Shown: positions 1 to 6,945 of the stretch, piece after piece
How positions within the stretch are numbered: the first letter of the stretch is position 1
Layout of the letters: the number at the start of each line of letters is the position of its first letter
Assembly: GCA_035632215.1 (NCBI GenBank)
Contig: DASQHF010000172.1
Coordinates: forward strand, 1-20,902
From: CAIYRG01 sp035632215
GTDB lineage: Bacteria; Pseudomonadota; Alphaproteobacteria; Micropepsales; Micropepsaceae
Length of the DNA: 20,902 bases
Direction: 5' to 3'
The notes under the pieces: generated by a model
What the model saw: the letters and a program-made list of their open reading frames with translations, nothing else
Databases searched by the model: none
What the model was told of the DNA's origin: nothing
Program-made: the position numbers and the translations under genes

Positions 1-358
1 CGCTCGGACCGGTCGTGCCCATGCAGCCGCCAACGACATTGGCGCAGATGACGAAGAAGCGGTTGGTATCGATCGCCTTGCCGGGTCCGACCGCCAAATC
101 CCACCAGCCGGGCTTGCCCGTCACCGGATGGGTGCTGGCGACGAACTGGTCACCCGAAAGGGCATGTGCCACGAGGACGGCGTTCGAGCGCTCGGCGTTC
201 AAGGTGCCGTAGGTCATATAGGCGATGGTCAGCGGCGAAAGCTGTTTGCCGGAATCGAGGACAAGCGGGCGCTCCGGGCCGAACTTGAGGACTTGGCCGA
301 CGTCCTCCGTCGGAGCCTTCAAGGGCCTTAAGAAACGCGGGAAAGCCGCCTCGACCAA
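1..358 (-). CDS. metX: Homoserine O-acetyltransferase MetX, N-terminal part (cut by window edge)
   Basis: MetX is an alpha/beta-hydrolase-fold enzyme that acylates homoserine in methionine biosynthesis. About 119 N-terminal residues are visible. They include LVAHALSGDQ, HPVTGKPGWWD and the ICANVVGGCMGTTGPS stretch, which is typical of MetX. The nucleophilic serine elbow lies beyond the window edge. The start is inferred as TTG at 358: an in-frame TAG lies two codons upstream (362-364), no ATG or GTG fits, and an AAGGAG ribosome binding site at 368-373 is 9 nt away. A second in-frame TTG lies about 13 codons further in and is less well supported. The gene is divergent from the aromatic operon. 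The product is very likely MetX. Substrate choice (acetyl versus succinyl) cannot be judged from this fragment. Confidence 0.88.
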   Translation of the reverse strand, partial: MVEAAFPRFLRPLKAPTEDVGQVLKFGPERPLVLDSGKQLSPLTIAYMTYGTLNAERSNAVLVAHALSGDQFVASTHPVTGKPGWWDLAVGPGKAIDTNRFFVICANVVGGCMGTTGPS

Positions 359-384
359 GCGCTACGACTCCTTGTGGGGAGGGT

Positions 385-413
385 GTGCTACGGCCCAAGG
401 GCCGCGCTGTCAA
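385..413 (-). promoter_or_regulatory. Putative sigma70-type promoter of metX with a palindrome in its spacer
   Basis: On the minus strand a perfect TTGACA (413-408) is followed after 17 nt by TAGCAC (390-385), a fair -10. A perfect inverted repeat, CGGCCCAAGGGCCG at 391-404, fills most of the spacer, as an operator would. The metX ribosome binding site and TTG start follow at 373-356. The promoter is inferred from sequence only. Confidence 0.4.
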
Positions 414-420
414 CGAGGGC

Positions 421-436
421 GGGCTGCAATCAGCCC
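421..436. repeat. Perfect short inverted repeat in the metX/chorismate mutase intergenic region
   Basis: GGGCTG-CAAT-CAGCCC is a perfect 6-bp inverted repeat with a 4-nt loop. It lies upstream of the putative metX promoter in the divergent control region. No T-tract follows on either strand, so it does not look like a terminator. A protein-binding site or an RNA hairpin are both possible. A further 10-bp palindrome (CAGTTTACTG) lies at 440-449. Confidence 0.45.
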
Positions 437-457
437 TAACAGTTTACTGCGCGGGCT

Positions 458-496
458 TTGCTTTTGGTTGCGCCCGCCCCTATCAATAGGGCGGGG
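458..496 (+). promoter_or_regulatory. Weak candidate promoter for the aromatic operon, overlapped by an inverted repeat
   Basis: TTGCTT (458-463), a 17-nt spacer and TATCAA (481-486) form a weak sigma70-like promoter pointing at the chorismate mutase gene. An imperfect inverted repeat spans 473-496: CCCGCCCCTAT, then CA, then ATAGGGCGGGG, with one unpaired C. It covers the -10 element, which is where a repressor would act. No clear ribosome binding site precedes the ATG at 558; the bases before it are T-rich. Confidence 0.25.
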
Positions 497-557
497 ATGG
501 GTGTGGTTCCGGGGGCGGGATGCCGGCCGGAACACGTGGCTTGGGTTTTTTTCGGCA

Positions 558-1433
558 ATGTCGGCAGACGCTAAATCGCTTGACGATCTCCGCCGGGAGA
601 TCGACCAGATCGATGACTCTCTGCATGATCTCCTGATCCGCCGGGCCGCGGTCAGCCTCGACATTGCCAAGGTCAAACAGCCGGCCAACGGTGCTGCGCT
701 CGCAAGCGCCATGCGCCCGGCGCGGGAAGCCGCGATTCTGCGCCGGCTCTTGGCGCGCCACAAAGGCGAGCTGCCGCCGGGCGTCGTGGTCGGCATCTGG
801 CGCCAGATCATCGCCGCAAGCTTGCGCGCCCAGGCCAAATACGAAATCCACGTCTTTGGCGGTAATGGCCAGACCGCGTTCTTGGACCTCGCGCACACCT
901 ATTTCGGGTCAGCAGCCCCGCTAAGGCTGCATTCGCGGGTGTCGCAGGTCGTGAACGCCTGCGCCGAGGAGCCCAATTCGCTCGGTATCGTGCCGATGCC
1001 GGAGCTTGAGGAGCCAGGTGCCGCCTGGTGGTCGAAGCTCGCCGTTTCCGGCCAAGTGGGGCCGCGCGTCATCGCCAAGCTCCCCTTCATCGTGAACGGC
1101 GAGGAGGCGGTCTCGGCCTACGCCATCGGCGCAATCGAGCAGGAGGCCTCCGGCGACGATACGACGCTTTTGGTGCTCGAGATCGCGTCCGGCCTGTCCC
1201 GGACCAAGCTCCGGTCTCTGCTGAAAGAAGCGGGCTTGGACGCCAACATCGTCGCCGCCGGGCGAATTTCGGAGAAGAACGCCCCCGACGAAATCCTGGC
1301 CGAGGTCAAAGGCTTCATTCCTAAGGATGATCCGCGGCTTAAACGGCTGGCGGAAGCCGCGGGCGATGCCGTCTACCGTGCCGATCCTATCGGGGGATTT
1401 GCCAATCCGGTGGTACTTGCGGCAAGACGTTAG
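558..1433 (+). CDS. Chorismate mutase (AroQ type) fused to a prephenate-dehydratase-like C-terminal region
   Basis: The enzyme converts chorismate to prephenate, the entry to phenylalanine and tyrosine. It has 291 residues. Residues 1-95 match the AroQ fold. Aligned by eye to the E. coli P-protein, the active-site residues are kept: R12, R29, K40, R56, E57 and Q92. Residues about 96-291 resemble a PDT domain followed by an ACT-like segment (LVLEIASGLSRTKL), but I cannot find the TRF motif of working prephenate dehydratases. The tail may therefore be regulatory or degenerate, with a separate PheA elsewhere; this is inference. The ATG at 558 is chosen because the AroQ helix begins right after it; the open frame upstream has no homology. 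It is first in an operon with hisC and tyrC. The gap to the next ATG is 26 nt. Confidence 0.85.
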   Translation: MSADAKSLDDLRREIDQIDDSLHDLLIRRAAVSLDIAKVKQPANGAALASAMRPAREAAILRRLLARHKGELPPGVVVGIWRQIIAASLRAQAKYEIHVFGGNGQTAFLDLAHTYFGSAAPLRLHSRVSQVVNACAEEPNSLGIVPMPELEEPGAAWWSKLAVSGQVGPRVIAKLPFIVNGEEAVSAYAIGAIEQEASGDDTTLLVLEIASGLSRTKLRSLLKEAGLDANIVAAGRISEKNAPDEILAEVKGFIPKDDPRLKRLAEAAGDAVYRADPIGGFANPVVLAARR

Positions 1434-1459
1434 AGCCTCGTTGGTTGGACCATGCTCTG

Positions 1460-2548
1460 ATGCTCTCGCCTAAGCCCGGCGTTCTAGACGTCCACGCTTA
1501 TGTGCCCGGCCGCTCCGAAGCCGCGGGCGCAAAGCGGGTCTATAAGCTTTCCTCGAATGAATCGCCTTTCGGTCCAAGCCCGAAAGCGATCGCGGCGTAT
1601 GAAGGGGCAGAGCCTGCTCTCGGGATTTATCCGGAAGGTAGCGCCCGGATCTTACGCGATGCTCTGGCGCGCCATTACGGACTCGAGGCCGATCGCATCG
1701 TCTGTGGCAATGGCTCGGACGAGATTCTGCACCTTCTCGCCAACAGCTACGTGCGTCCGAAAGACGAGGTGCTGTTCAGCGCGCATGCGTTTTCGCTCTA
1801 CAAGATCGCGACCTTCGCCAACAGTGCGACGCCCGTAGAGATCCCCGAACCTTCGCTGAAACTCGAAGCCGACGCGGTGCTCGCACGCGTCACCGGGCGA
1901 ACGCGGCTCGTCTTCATCGCGAACCCGAACAATCCGACAGGCAGCTACATGACGGCAGCCGAGATGCGCCGTCTGCACGAAGGGCTGCCGGCGTCCGTGC
2001 TTCTCGTGATCGACGCCGCCTATTCGGAATATGTGAAGCGCAACGATTACGAGCCCGGGACCGAGCTCGTGAAGAACGCCGATAATGTCGTGATGACGCG
2101 CACCTTCTCCAAAGTCTTCGGTCTTGCCGGGATCCGGATCGGCTGGGCCTATTGCCCCGGACACATCGCGGAAGTCTTGAACCGCGTGCGTGCGCCCTTC
2201 AACGTCAACATCGCTGCGCAGCGCGCCGCCGTGGCCGCGCTCGAAGACCGCGCCCATGTCGCGCGTGCGCTTGCGCACAACGAGATTTGGCGCGCGCGGC
2301 TGACCCAAGAAATCCGCGCGCTGGGCCTTCGCGTCGATGACAGCGTGGCGAATTTCGTGCTGGTTCACTTCCCCGATACTCCCGGCAAGAGCGCGGCTGA
2401 TGCCGACCGCTTCCTGATGGAAAAGGGCATCATCCTGCGCGGCTGCGCTTCTTACGCGCTGCCCGATTGCATGCGCTTGACGGTCGGGAACGAGGAGGCG
2501 AACAACGCCGCTATTGCTGCCTTGCGCGAATTCACGGCCAAGACATGA
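1460..2548 (+). CDS. hisC: Histidinol-phosphate / aromatic aminotransferase HisC
   Basis: This is a PLP-dependent fold-type I aminotransferase. It acts on imidazole-acetol phosphate in histidine synthesis and, in this genomic setting, probably also on prephenate or phenylpyruvate. It has 362 residues from the ATG. Visible motifs are the N-terminal KPGVLDVHAYVPG, SSNESPFGPSP, NPNNPTG (about 155-161), the PLP-lysine segment TFSKVFGLAGIRIGW with K218, and the C-terminal CMRLTVG carrying the carboxylate-binding Arg. The ATG at 1460 matches the family N-terminus. A TTG at 1445 would add five residues and cannot be excluded. The stop overlaps the tyrC start as ATGA, which points to coupling. The location between chorismate mutase and tyrC supports an aromatic aminotransferase role. 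Confidence 0.93.
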   Translation: MLSPKPGVLDVHAYVPGRSEAAGAKRVYKLSSNESPFGPSPKAIAAYEGAEPALGIYPEGSARILRDALARHYGLEADRIVCGNGSDEILHLLANSYVRPKDEVLFSAHAFSLYKIATFANSATPVEIPEPSLKLEADAVLARVTGRTRLVFIANPNNPTGSYMTAAEMRRLHEGLPASVLLVIDAAYSEYVKRNDYEPGTELVKNADNVVMTRTFSKVFGLAGIRIGWAYCPGHIAEVLNRVRAPFNVNIAAQRAAVAALEDRAHVARALAHNEIWRARLTQEIRALGLRVDDSVANFVLVHFPDTPGKSAADADRFLMEKGIILRGCASYALPDCMRLTVGNEEANNAAIAALREFTAKT

Positions 2549-3483
2549 GCGGAACCTCTCCGATATTCGAGAAGATCGCGCTCATTGGCGTCGGGCTCAT
2601 CGGCTCGTCCATCGCGCATGCGTCAAGGCGAAAGCATTTGACGGGCCACATTGCGGGCTATGTGCCCCGCGCCGAAACCCGCAGCAAAGCCGAGAAGGCC
2701 GGCTTCGCCGATTCGCTGCATGCCGAGATTGCGCCCGCAGTCAAAGACGCCGATCTCGTCGTGCTGGCGACGCCCATTGGCTCGTATGCGAGCCTTGCGG
2801 CAGCGATCGCGCCGCATTTGAAGGAGGGCGCCATCCTGACCGATGTGGGTTCGGTCAAGAGCGTCGTGGTCAAGGACGTCGGCCCGCATGTGCCCGAAGG
2901 CGTGCATTTCATTCCCGGTCATCCGGTCGCGGGGACCGAACAGTCGGGTCCCGAAGCGGGATTTGCCGAGCTCTTCGACGGCCGCTGGTGCATCTTGACG
3001 CCCGTCCCCGGGACAGACGCGGCGGCGCTCGAGAAGCTCAAAACCTTCTGGCGCGCCTGCGGCAGCGAGGTTGAGGTGATGGATCCCAAGCACCACGATC
3101 TCGTGCTTGCGATCACCAGCCACGTGCCGCACCTGATCGCCTACAACATCGTGGGCACCGCCGCCGATCTCGAGACGGTGACGCAGAGCGAAGTGATCAA
3201 ATATTCCGCCAGCGGTTTCCGCGACTTCACGCGCATCGCCGCGTCGGACCCGACCATGTGGCGCGACATCTTCTTGAACAACCGCGAAGCCGTGCTCGAG
3301 ATGCTGGGGCGCTTTAACGAGGATTTGGCTGCGCTTCAACGCGCGGTGCGCTGGGGTGATGGCGATGCGTTGTTCAATCTTTTCACGCGCACCCGCGCCA
3401 TCCGGCGCTCGATCATCGAAGCGGGGCAAGATACCGCGGCGCCGAATTTCGGCCGTTCAGCGAGCCGGGGCAACACCACCTGA
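2545..3483 (+). CDS. tyrC: Prephenate/arogenate dehydrogenase (TyrA/TyrC family)
   Basis: The enzyme oxidatively decarboxylates prephenate or arogenate on the tyrosine branch. It has 312 residues. The N-terminal Rossmann fold carries GVGLIGSS, followed by LATPIGSY and the GSVKSVVV segment. The dehydrogenase core has HPVAGTEQSGP, FDGRWCILTP and DPKHHDLVLAITSHVPH, with the conserved histidines. The C-terminus is helical and shows no ACT domain, as in the short single-function enzymes. Cofactor and substrate preference cannot be read reliably. The ATG at 2545 overlaps the hisC stop by 4 nt (ATGA), so it should be translated from the same message. The last 27 nt overlap the convergent DUF2125 gene. 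Confidence 0.92.
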   Translation: MSGTSPIFEKIALIGVGLIGSSIAHASRRKHLTGHIAGYVPRAETRSKAEKAGFADSLHAEIAPAVKDADLVVLATPIGSYASLAAAIAPHLKEGAILTDVGSVKSVVVKDVGPHVPEGVHFIPGHPVAGTEQSGPEAGFAELFDGRWCILTPVPGTDAAALEKLKTFWRACGSEVEVMDPKHHDLVLAITSHVPHLIAYNIVGTAADLETVTQSEVIKYSASGFRDFTRIAASDPTMWRDIFLNNREAVLEMLGRFNEDLAALQRAVRWGDGDALFNLFTRTRAIRRSIIEAGQDTAAPNFGRSASRGNTT

Positions 3484-4449
3484 ATTCACCCCGACGCGGA
3501 CGTCGCCATCCTTGAAGGTGAGGGAGAGCGTTCCTTGCCCCATCCCCGTCAGCTTGAGGCCGCCTTTCGAAAGCGAGGCGACGAGCGCGGCCGGATCGAA
3601 GGCGCCCACAAGCGCGCCCGCCGGACGATGCTCCGCATCGAGGCTAATCGTCCCCACGAGCGTCGTATTCATGCCTGCCCAGTCGAGCGCGAGCGACTCG
3701 ACTGCTAGCGTGCCCCCTTGCTGACGCCATTGATCGATCGCATCCGATACGCTTTCCTGTGCAAGCCTCAAATTATCCAATGTCTGTCCCTGCACGAGCT
3801 TGCCGCGCAATTCGATGAGCTTGATCGCGCTTCCCAAGGCCGGCCGGTAGCCCGCCCCCACCTGCGCCTCCTCGATCTTCATCGCGACATCGACGGTGTT
3901 GTCGGAACGCTCCAAGAGATGGAGCTGCGCGCGCTGGGCATTAAGCGTGAGGTTCGGGTCTGCATTGAGCGAGGCGTCCTTCGCCTGGGGCTGCCAGAGA
4001 TCGAGGTCGAAGCGTGCGATCCTGTCGCCGTTCAAAACGGCGCTTGCTCGCGCAATAGCGGGTGTCACATAAACGACTCGCTGCGGCGCGCCGGGGGCTC
4101 CCGGCCGGGCGAAGGACTGGAGGCCCGTCGTCTCGAAGATGTAGCGGTCGTGGTTGTAGCTCAAGAAATGGATCGCGAGCTTTTCGGTGCGCCAGGCCAT
4201 CTCGCCCTCCGCCGCGCGGTGCACGAACGTGACCCCGGAGAGCACGACATCGAGCCGGAAGGGATAACCGGTGATCGACTTTTCGGCGAAGGCGAAGACG
4301 ACGCCGGGCACGATCTCGCCGCCATTAGCGCGATCGAGCCTGGCCGCAAGCGTGTCGGCCTGCACCCGCCAGAACACCGAAAAGAGCACGACCGCGAGCA
4401 ACAAGAGCCCGACGGGTCCGTACATCCAGATACGGTTTGAATAGGACAT
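3457..4449 (-). CDS. DUF2125 family membrane-anchored protein
   Basis: Function unknown. The protein has 330 residues. A short charged N-terminus is followed by one hydrophobic segment (about residues 10-27, YGPVGLLLLAVVLFSVFWRV), which is either a membrane anchor or an uncleaved signal, since no clear cleavage site follows. The rest looks like a beta-rich extracytoplasmic domain with the GYPFRLDVVLSGV and WRTEKLAIHFLSYN segments characteristic of DUF2125 proteins of Alphaproteobacteria. No catalytic motif is evident. Its 3' end runs 27 nt into the 3' end of tyrC on the other strand. It follows nrdJ by 60 nt on the same strand, so read-through from nrdJ is possible, though no functional link is evident. 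The bases before the ATG (CCCTCG) contain no good ribosome binding site. Confidence 0.8.
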   Translation of the reverse strand: MSYSNRIWMYGPVGLLLLAVVLFSVFWRVQADTLAARLDRANGGEIVPGVVFAFAEKSITGYPFRLDVVLSGVTFVHRAAEGEMAWRTEKLAIHFLSYNHDRYIFETTGLQSFARPGAPGAPQRVVYVTPAIARASAVLNGDRIARFDLDLWQPQAKDASLNADPNLTLNAQRAQLHLLERSDNTVDVAMKIEEAQVGAGYRPALGSAIKLIELRGKLVQGQTLDNLRLAQESVSDAIDQWRQQGGTLAVESLALDWAGMNTTLVGTISLDAEHRPAGALVGAFDPAALVASLSKGGLKLTGMGQGTLSLTFKDGDVRVGVNSGGVAPAR

Positions 4450-4509
4450 CGAGGGAATGTGCGCTAAGGAGCGCGCAAATGCATCTTCTTTCCTGGAGTC
4501 CGAGGCGGC

Positions 4510-6876
4510 CTAACTACAGCGTGAATAGCCGCAGGACATGCACGTATCGCAACCCTCGAGCCGAACGAAGCCCGCCGCTTGGCAGCGGGGGCAGCGCTTC
4601 ACCGGTGCGCCTTCGGCACCGGCCTGGGCGGCAGCCGCGCGCTGGGCGTCGCTTGCCGTAAGCTCCGGGCGCGACATGAAACCGATCGAGACGAGATGCT
4701 GCTCGATGACTTCGCCGATGGCGGCGAGGAGCGACGGCACATAGCGCCCCCCCATCCACTGGCCGCCTCGCGGATCGAACACGGCTTTGAGCTCCTCGAC
4801 TACGAAGCTGACATCGCCGCCGCGGCGGAAGACGGCCGAGATCATGCGGGTGAGCGCGACCGTCCAGGCGTAGTGCTCCATGTTCTTCGAGTTGATGAAG
4901 ATCTCGAAAGGCCGCTTGCGCCCGCCTTCCTCGATGTCGTTGATCGTGATGTAGAAGGCGTGGTCGAGATCGGGCCAGCGCACCTTGTAGGTCTTGCCCT
5001 CGAGATCGCCCGGCCGGTCGAGGGGCTTGGTCATATAGACGACGCCGCCGCTCTCGTAGTGATCGGCGTTGCGAGGTGCGAGCGCCACGGCGGCAGTCGT
5101 CTTCAGCGCTACTTGCGCCGGTTGGACCGTAACCACGGGAACCGGTGGTTTCGAGTCGCCGCTTGGCGGAACGGAGCGCGAGCTCGGCTCGGGTGCAAGC
5201 ACCGCACCCCGCACCGGATTGGTGCGATAGGTCGTGCAGCCCTTGGCTCCTGCCTCATAGGCCGCGCGATAGACATCCTTGAACGCCTCGAACGAGATCC
5301 CAGGCGGGCAGTTGATCGTCTTCGAAATCGAGGAGTCGATGAATTTCTGCGCCGCCGCTTGGACCGCGAGGTGATCTTCGGGCGCGAGCTCCTGCGCGGT
5401 GACGAAATAATCGGGGAGCGCCGCGTCCCCGCCGAAGAGCTCGCGGAAGACGCGATAGGCGTAATCTGTGACCCGCTCTTCGCGGCGCGTGCCGTCGGGC
5501 ATCAATACGCCGCGCACATAGGCCTGTGCGAATACGGGCTCTATGCCGCTCGAGACATTGTCGGCGAAGAGCGAGATCGTTCCCGTCGGTGCAATCGAGG
5601 TCAAAAGCCCGTTGCGGATGCCGTGCGCGGCGATCGCATCGCGAATGGATGCGGGGAGCGGGCGGATATTCGGCCGGTCCATATAGGCATCGCGATCGAA
5701 CAGCGGGAAGGGTCCTTTTTCCGCGGCGATCTCGGCGGACGCGAGGTAAGCCGAATCGCGCAGGATCTTGAGCCAGCGCCCAATCAGCGCGAGGCTTTTC
5801 GCCGAGCCGTAGCGCGTCCGGCAGAAGATGAGCGCATCGGCCAAGCCCGTGACCCCAAGGCCGATCCGGCGCTTGGCTTTGGCCTCCTGCTCCTGCGCTT
5901 GGAGCGGAAAGCGCGAGATATCGATGGCGTCGTCGAGGAGCCGGACGGCCACCCGCGCGAGCCGGGCGAGCTCCGCCTCGTCGAGCCGCGCCTCATCCGT
6001 AAACGGATGATCGACGAGCTTGGCCAAGTTGATCGAGCCCAGGAGACAGGCCCCATAGGGCGGCAGCGGCTGCTCGCCGCACGGATTGGTGGCGTAGATG
6101 GTCTCGCAGTAGGAAAGATTGTTGAGCGCATTGATGCGGTCGATGAAGATCACGCCCGGCTCGGCGACGTCATAGGTCGCGTGCATGATCTTGTCCCACA
6201 GCGCCCGCGCGGAGACCGTCTTGTAGACCTTGCCCTCGAAGACGAGATCCCAGGGGCGGTCTTCCTTGACAGTGGCCATGAACGCGTCCGTCACCAGCAC
6301 CGAGACATTGAAATTGCGCAGCTGATCGGGCGCGCGCTTGGCTTCGATGAAGTCCTCGATGTCGGGATGGGAGCAGAGAAGCGTCCCCATCATCGCGCCG
6401 CGCCGTGCGCCGGCCGACATGATGGTGCGGCACATCGAGTCCCAGACATCCATGAAGGAGAGCGGTCCTGACGCGTCGGCGCCAACGCCCTTCACCGCTG
6501 CTCCCTTCGGCCTCAGTGTCGAGAAGTCGTAACCAATGCCGCCGCCCTGCTGCATGGTGAGCGCGGCCTCGCGTAAGTGCGCGAAGATGCCGCCAAGATC
6601 GTCGGGGATCGTCCCCATGACGAAGCAGTTGAAGAGCGTGACCGCGCGCCCCGTCCCTGCACCTGCAAGGATCCTCCCGGCGGGGAGGAAGCGGTGGCCG
6701 GCGAGCGCCTCGGCAAAGGTCCGCGACCATAGGGCGCGTTTATCCGGCGTTTCGGCTTCGGCGGCGGCACGGGCAACGCGCGTCCAGCTGTCCTCGACGG
6801 TTCGGTCAAGGGGCGTCCCGTCTGGTGCTTTCAGCCGGTACTTCAAGTCCCAAATCTGGTGGGCAAGGGTCGTCAT
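4510..6876 (-). CDS. nrdJ: Adenosylcobalamin-dependent (class II) ribonucleotide reductase
   Basis: This cytoplasmic enzyme reduces ribonucleotides to deoxyribonucleotides using a coenzyme B12-derived radical, so it needs no oxygen. It has 788 residues. By alignment to known class II enzymes, the catalytic loop is N264-P-C266-G-E268 and the redox cysteine pair is C84 (in FNCFVMG) and C277 (in YGACLLG). PTGTISLFADN with SSGIEP (429-447) marks the C-terminal side of the barrel. A Pro-rich linker (about 555-600) leads to a TSCPD-like domain (about 605-735). The end is a Cys-rich zinc-ribbon tail, with C762, C765, C776, C779, C782 and C787, which likely re-reduces the active site. It is shorter than the roughly 1200-residue NrdJ common in Alphaproteobacteria. 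GAGGGGG precedes the ATG. A LexA-like site lies 42 nt upstream. No R2 subunit gene is nearby, as expected for class II. Confidence 0.94.
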   Translation of the reverse strand: MTTLAHQIWDLKYRLKAPDGTPLDRTVEDSWTRVARAAAEAETPDKRALWSRTFAEALAGHRFLPAGRILAGAGTGRAVTLFNCFVMGTIPDDLGGIFAHLREAALTMQQGGGIGYDFSTLRPKGAAVKGVGADASGPLSFMDVWDSMCRTIMSAGARRGAMMGTLLCSHPDIEDFIEAKRAPDQLRNFNVSVLVTDAFMATVKEDRPWDLVFEGKVYKTVSARALWDKIMHATYDVAEPGVIFIDRINALNNLSYCETIYATNPCGEQPLPPYGACLLGSINLAKLVDHPFTDEARLDEAELARLARVAVRLLDDAIDISRFPLQAQEQEAKAKRRIGLGVTGLADALIFCRTRYGSAKSLALIGRWLKILRDSAYLASAEIAAEKGPFPLFDRDAYMDRPNIRPLPASIRDAIAAHGIRNGLLTSIAPTGTISLFADNVSSGIEPVFAQAYVRGVLMPDGTRREERVTDYAYRVFRELFGGDAALPDYFVTAQELAPEDHLAVQAAAQKFIDSSISKTINCPPGISFEAFKDVYRAAYEAGAKGCTTYRTNPVRGAVLAPEPSSRSVPPSGDSKPPVPVVTVQPAQVALKTTAAVALAPRNADHYESGGVVYMTKPLDRPGDLEGKTYKVRWPDLDHAFYITINDIEEGGRKRPFEIFINSKNMEHYAWTVALTRMISAVFRRGGDVSFVVEELKAVFDPRGGQWMGGRYVPSLLAAIGEVIEQHLVSIGFMSRPELTASDAQRAAAAQAGAEGAPVKRCPRCQAAGFVRLEGCDTCMSCGYSRCS

Positions 6877-6918
6877 GTCCCCCTCATCTTGGCTGATAGG
6901 AGGGCGAAGTCAAGGATC

Positions 6919-6933
6919 GTTCTGTGTTCGTTC
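6919..6933 (-). promoter_or_regulatory. Putative LexA (SOS) box upstream of nrdJ
   Basis: On the plus strand GTTC (6919-6922), seven bases and GTTC (6930-6933) give the exact GTTC-N7-GTTC direct repeat recognised by LexA in Alphaproteobacteria. Flanking bases (T after each GTTC, then CTATG) also resemble that site. A third GTTC sits at 6926-6929, and GTTCGT/ACGAAC form an inverted repeat at 6926-6943. The box is in the 69-nt gap before nrdJ, 42 nt from its ATG. A TTGACT hexamer lies just downstream at 6913-6908 on the nrdJ strand. Regulation is inferred from the motif and position only. Confidence 0.5.
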
Positions 6934-6945
6934 TATGACGAACGC

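Noticed and set aside
374..480. SAM-II riboswitch upstream of metX
   Set aside because: SAM-II often precedes metX in Alphaproteobacteria, and a hairpin plus ATTGCAGCC-like bases occur. However, the hairpin loop is only 4 nt and the conserved pseudoknot segment (GCTAAA-like) is missing, so it does not fit by eye.
497..557. Trp/Phe-rich leader peptide before chorismate mutase (attenuator)
   Set aside because: The W-V-W-F and W-L-G-F-F codons are in the same frame as the gene and have no stop before it, and no terminator/antiterminator pair is evident.
225..557. Long N-terminal extension of the chorismate mutase
   Set aside because: The open frame upstream of ATG 558 runs across the metX leader and coding region and gives Arg/Gly-rich non-domain sequence; AroQ homology starts just after 558.
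4579..6471. 630-codon plus-strand open frame opposite nrdJ
   Set aside because: Arg/Asp/Gly-rich shadow of the well-defined nrdJ frame; no motif of its own. Long antisense frames are expected at this GC content.
6877..6945. Cobalamin riboswitch upstream of nrdJ
   Set aside because: The gap is only 69 nt, much too short for a B12 riboswitch, and no B12-box-like sequence was seen.
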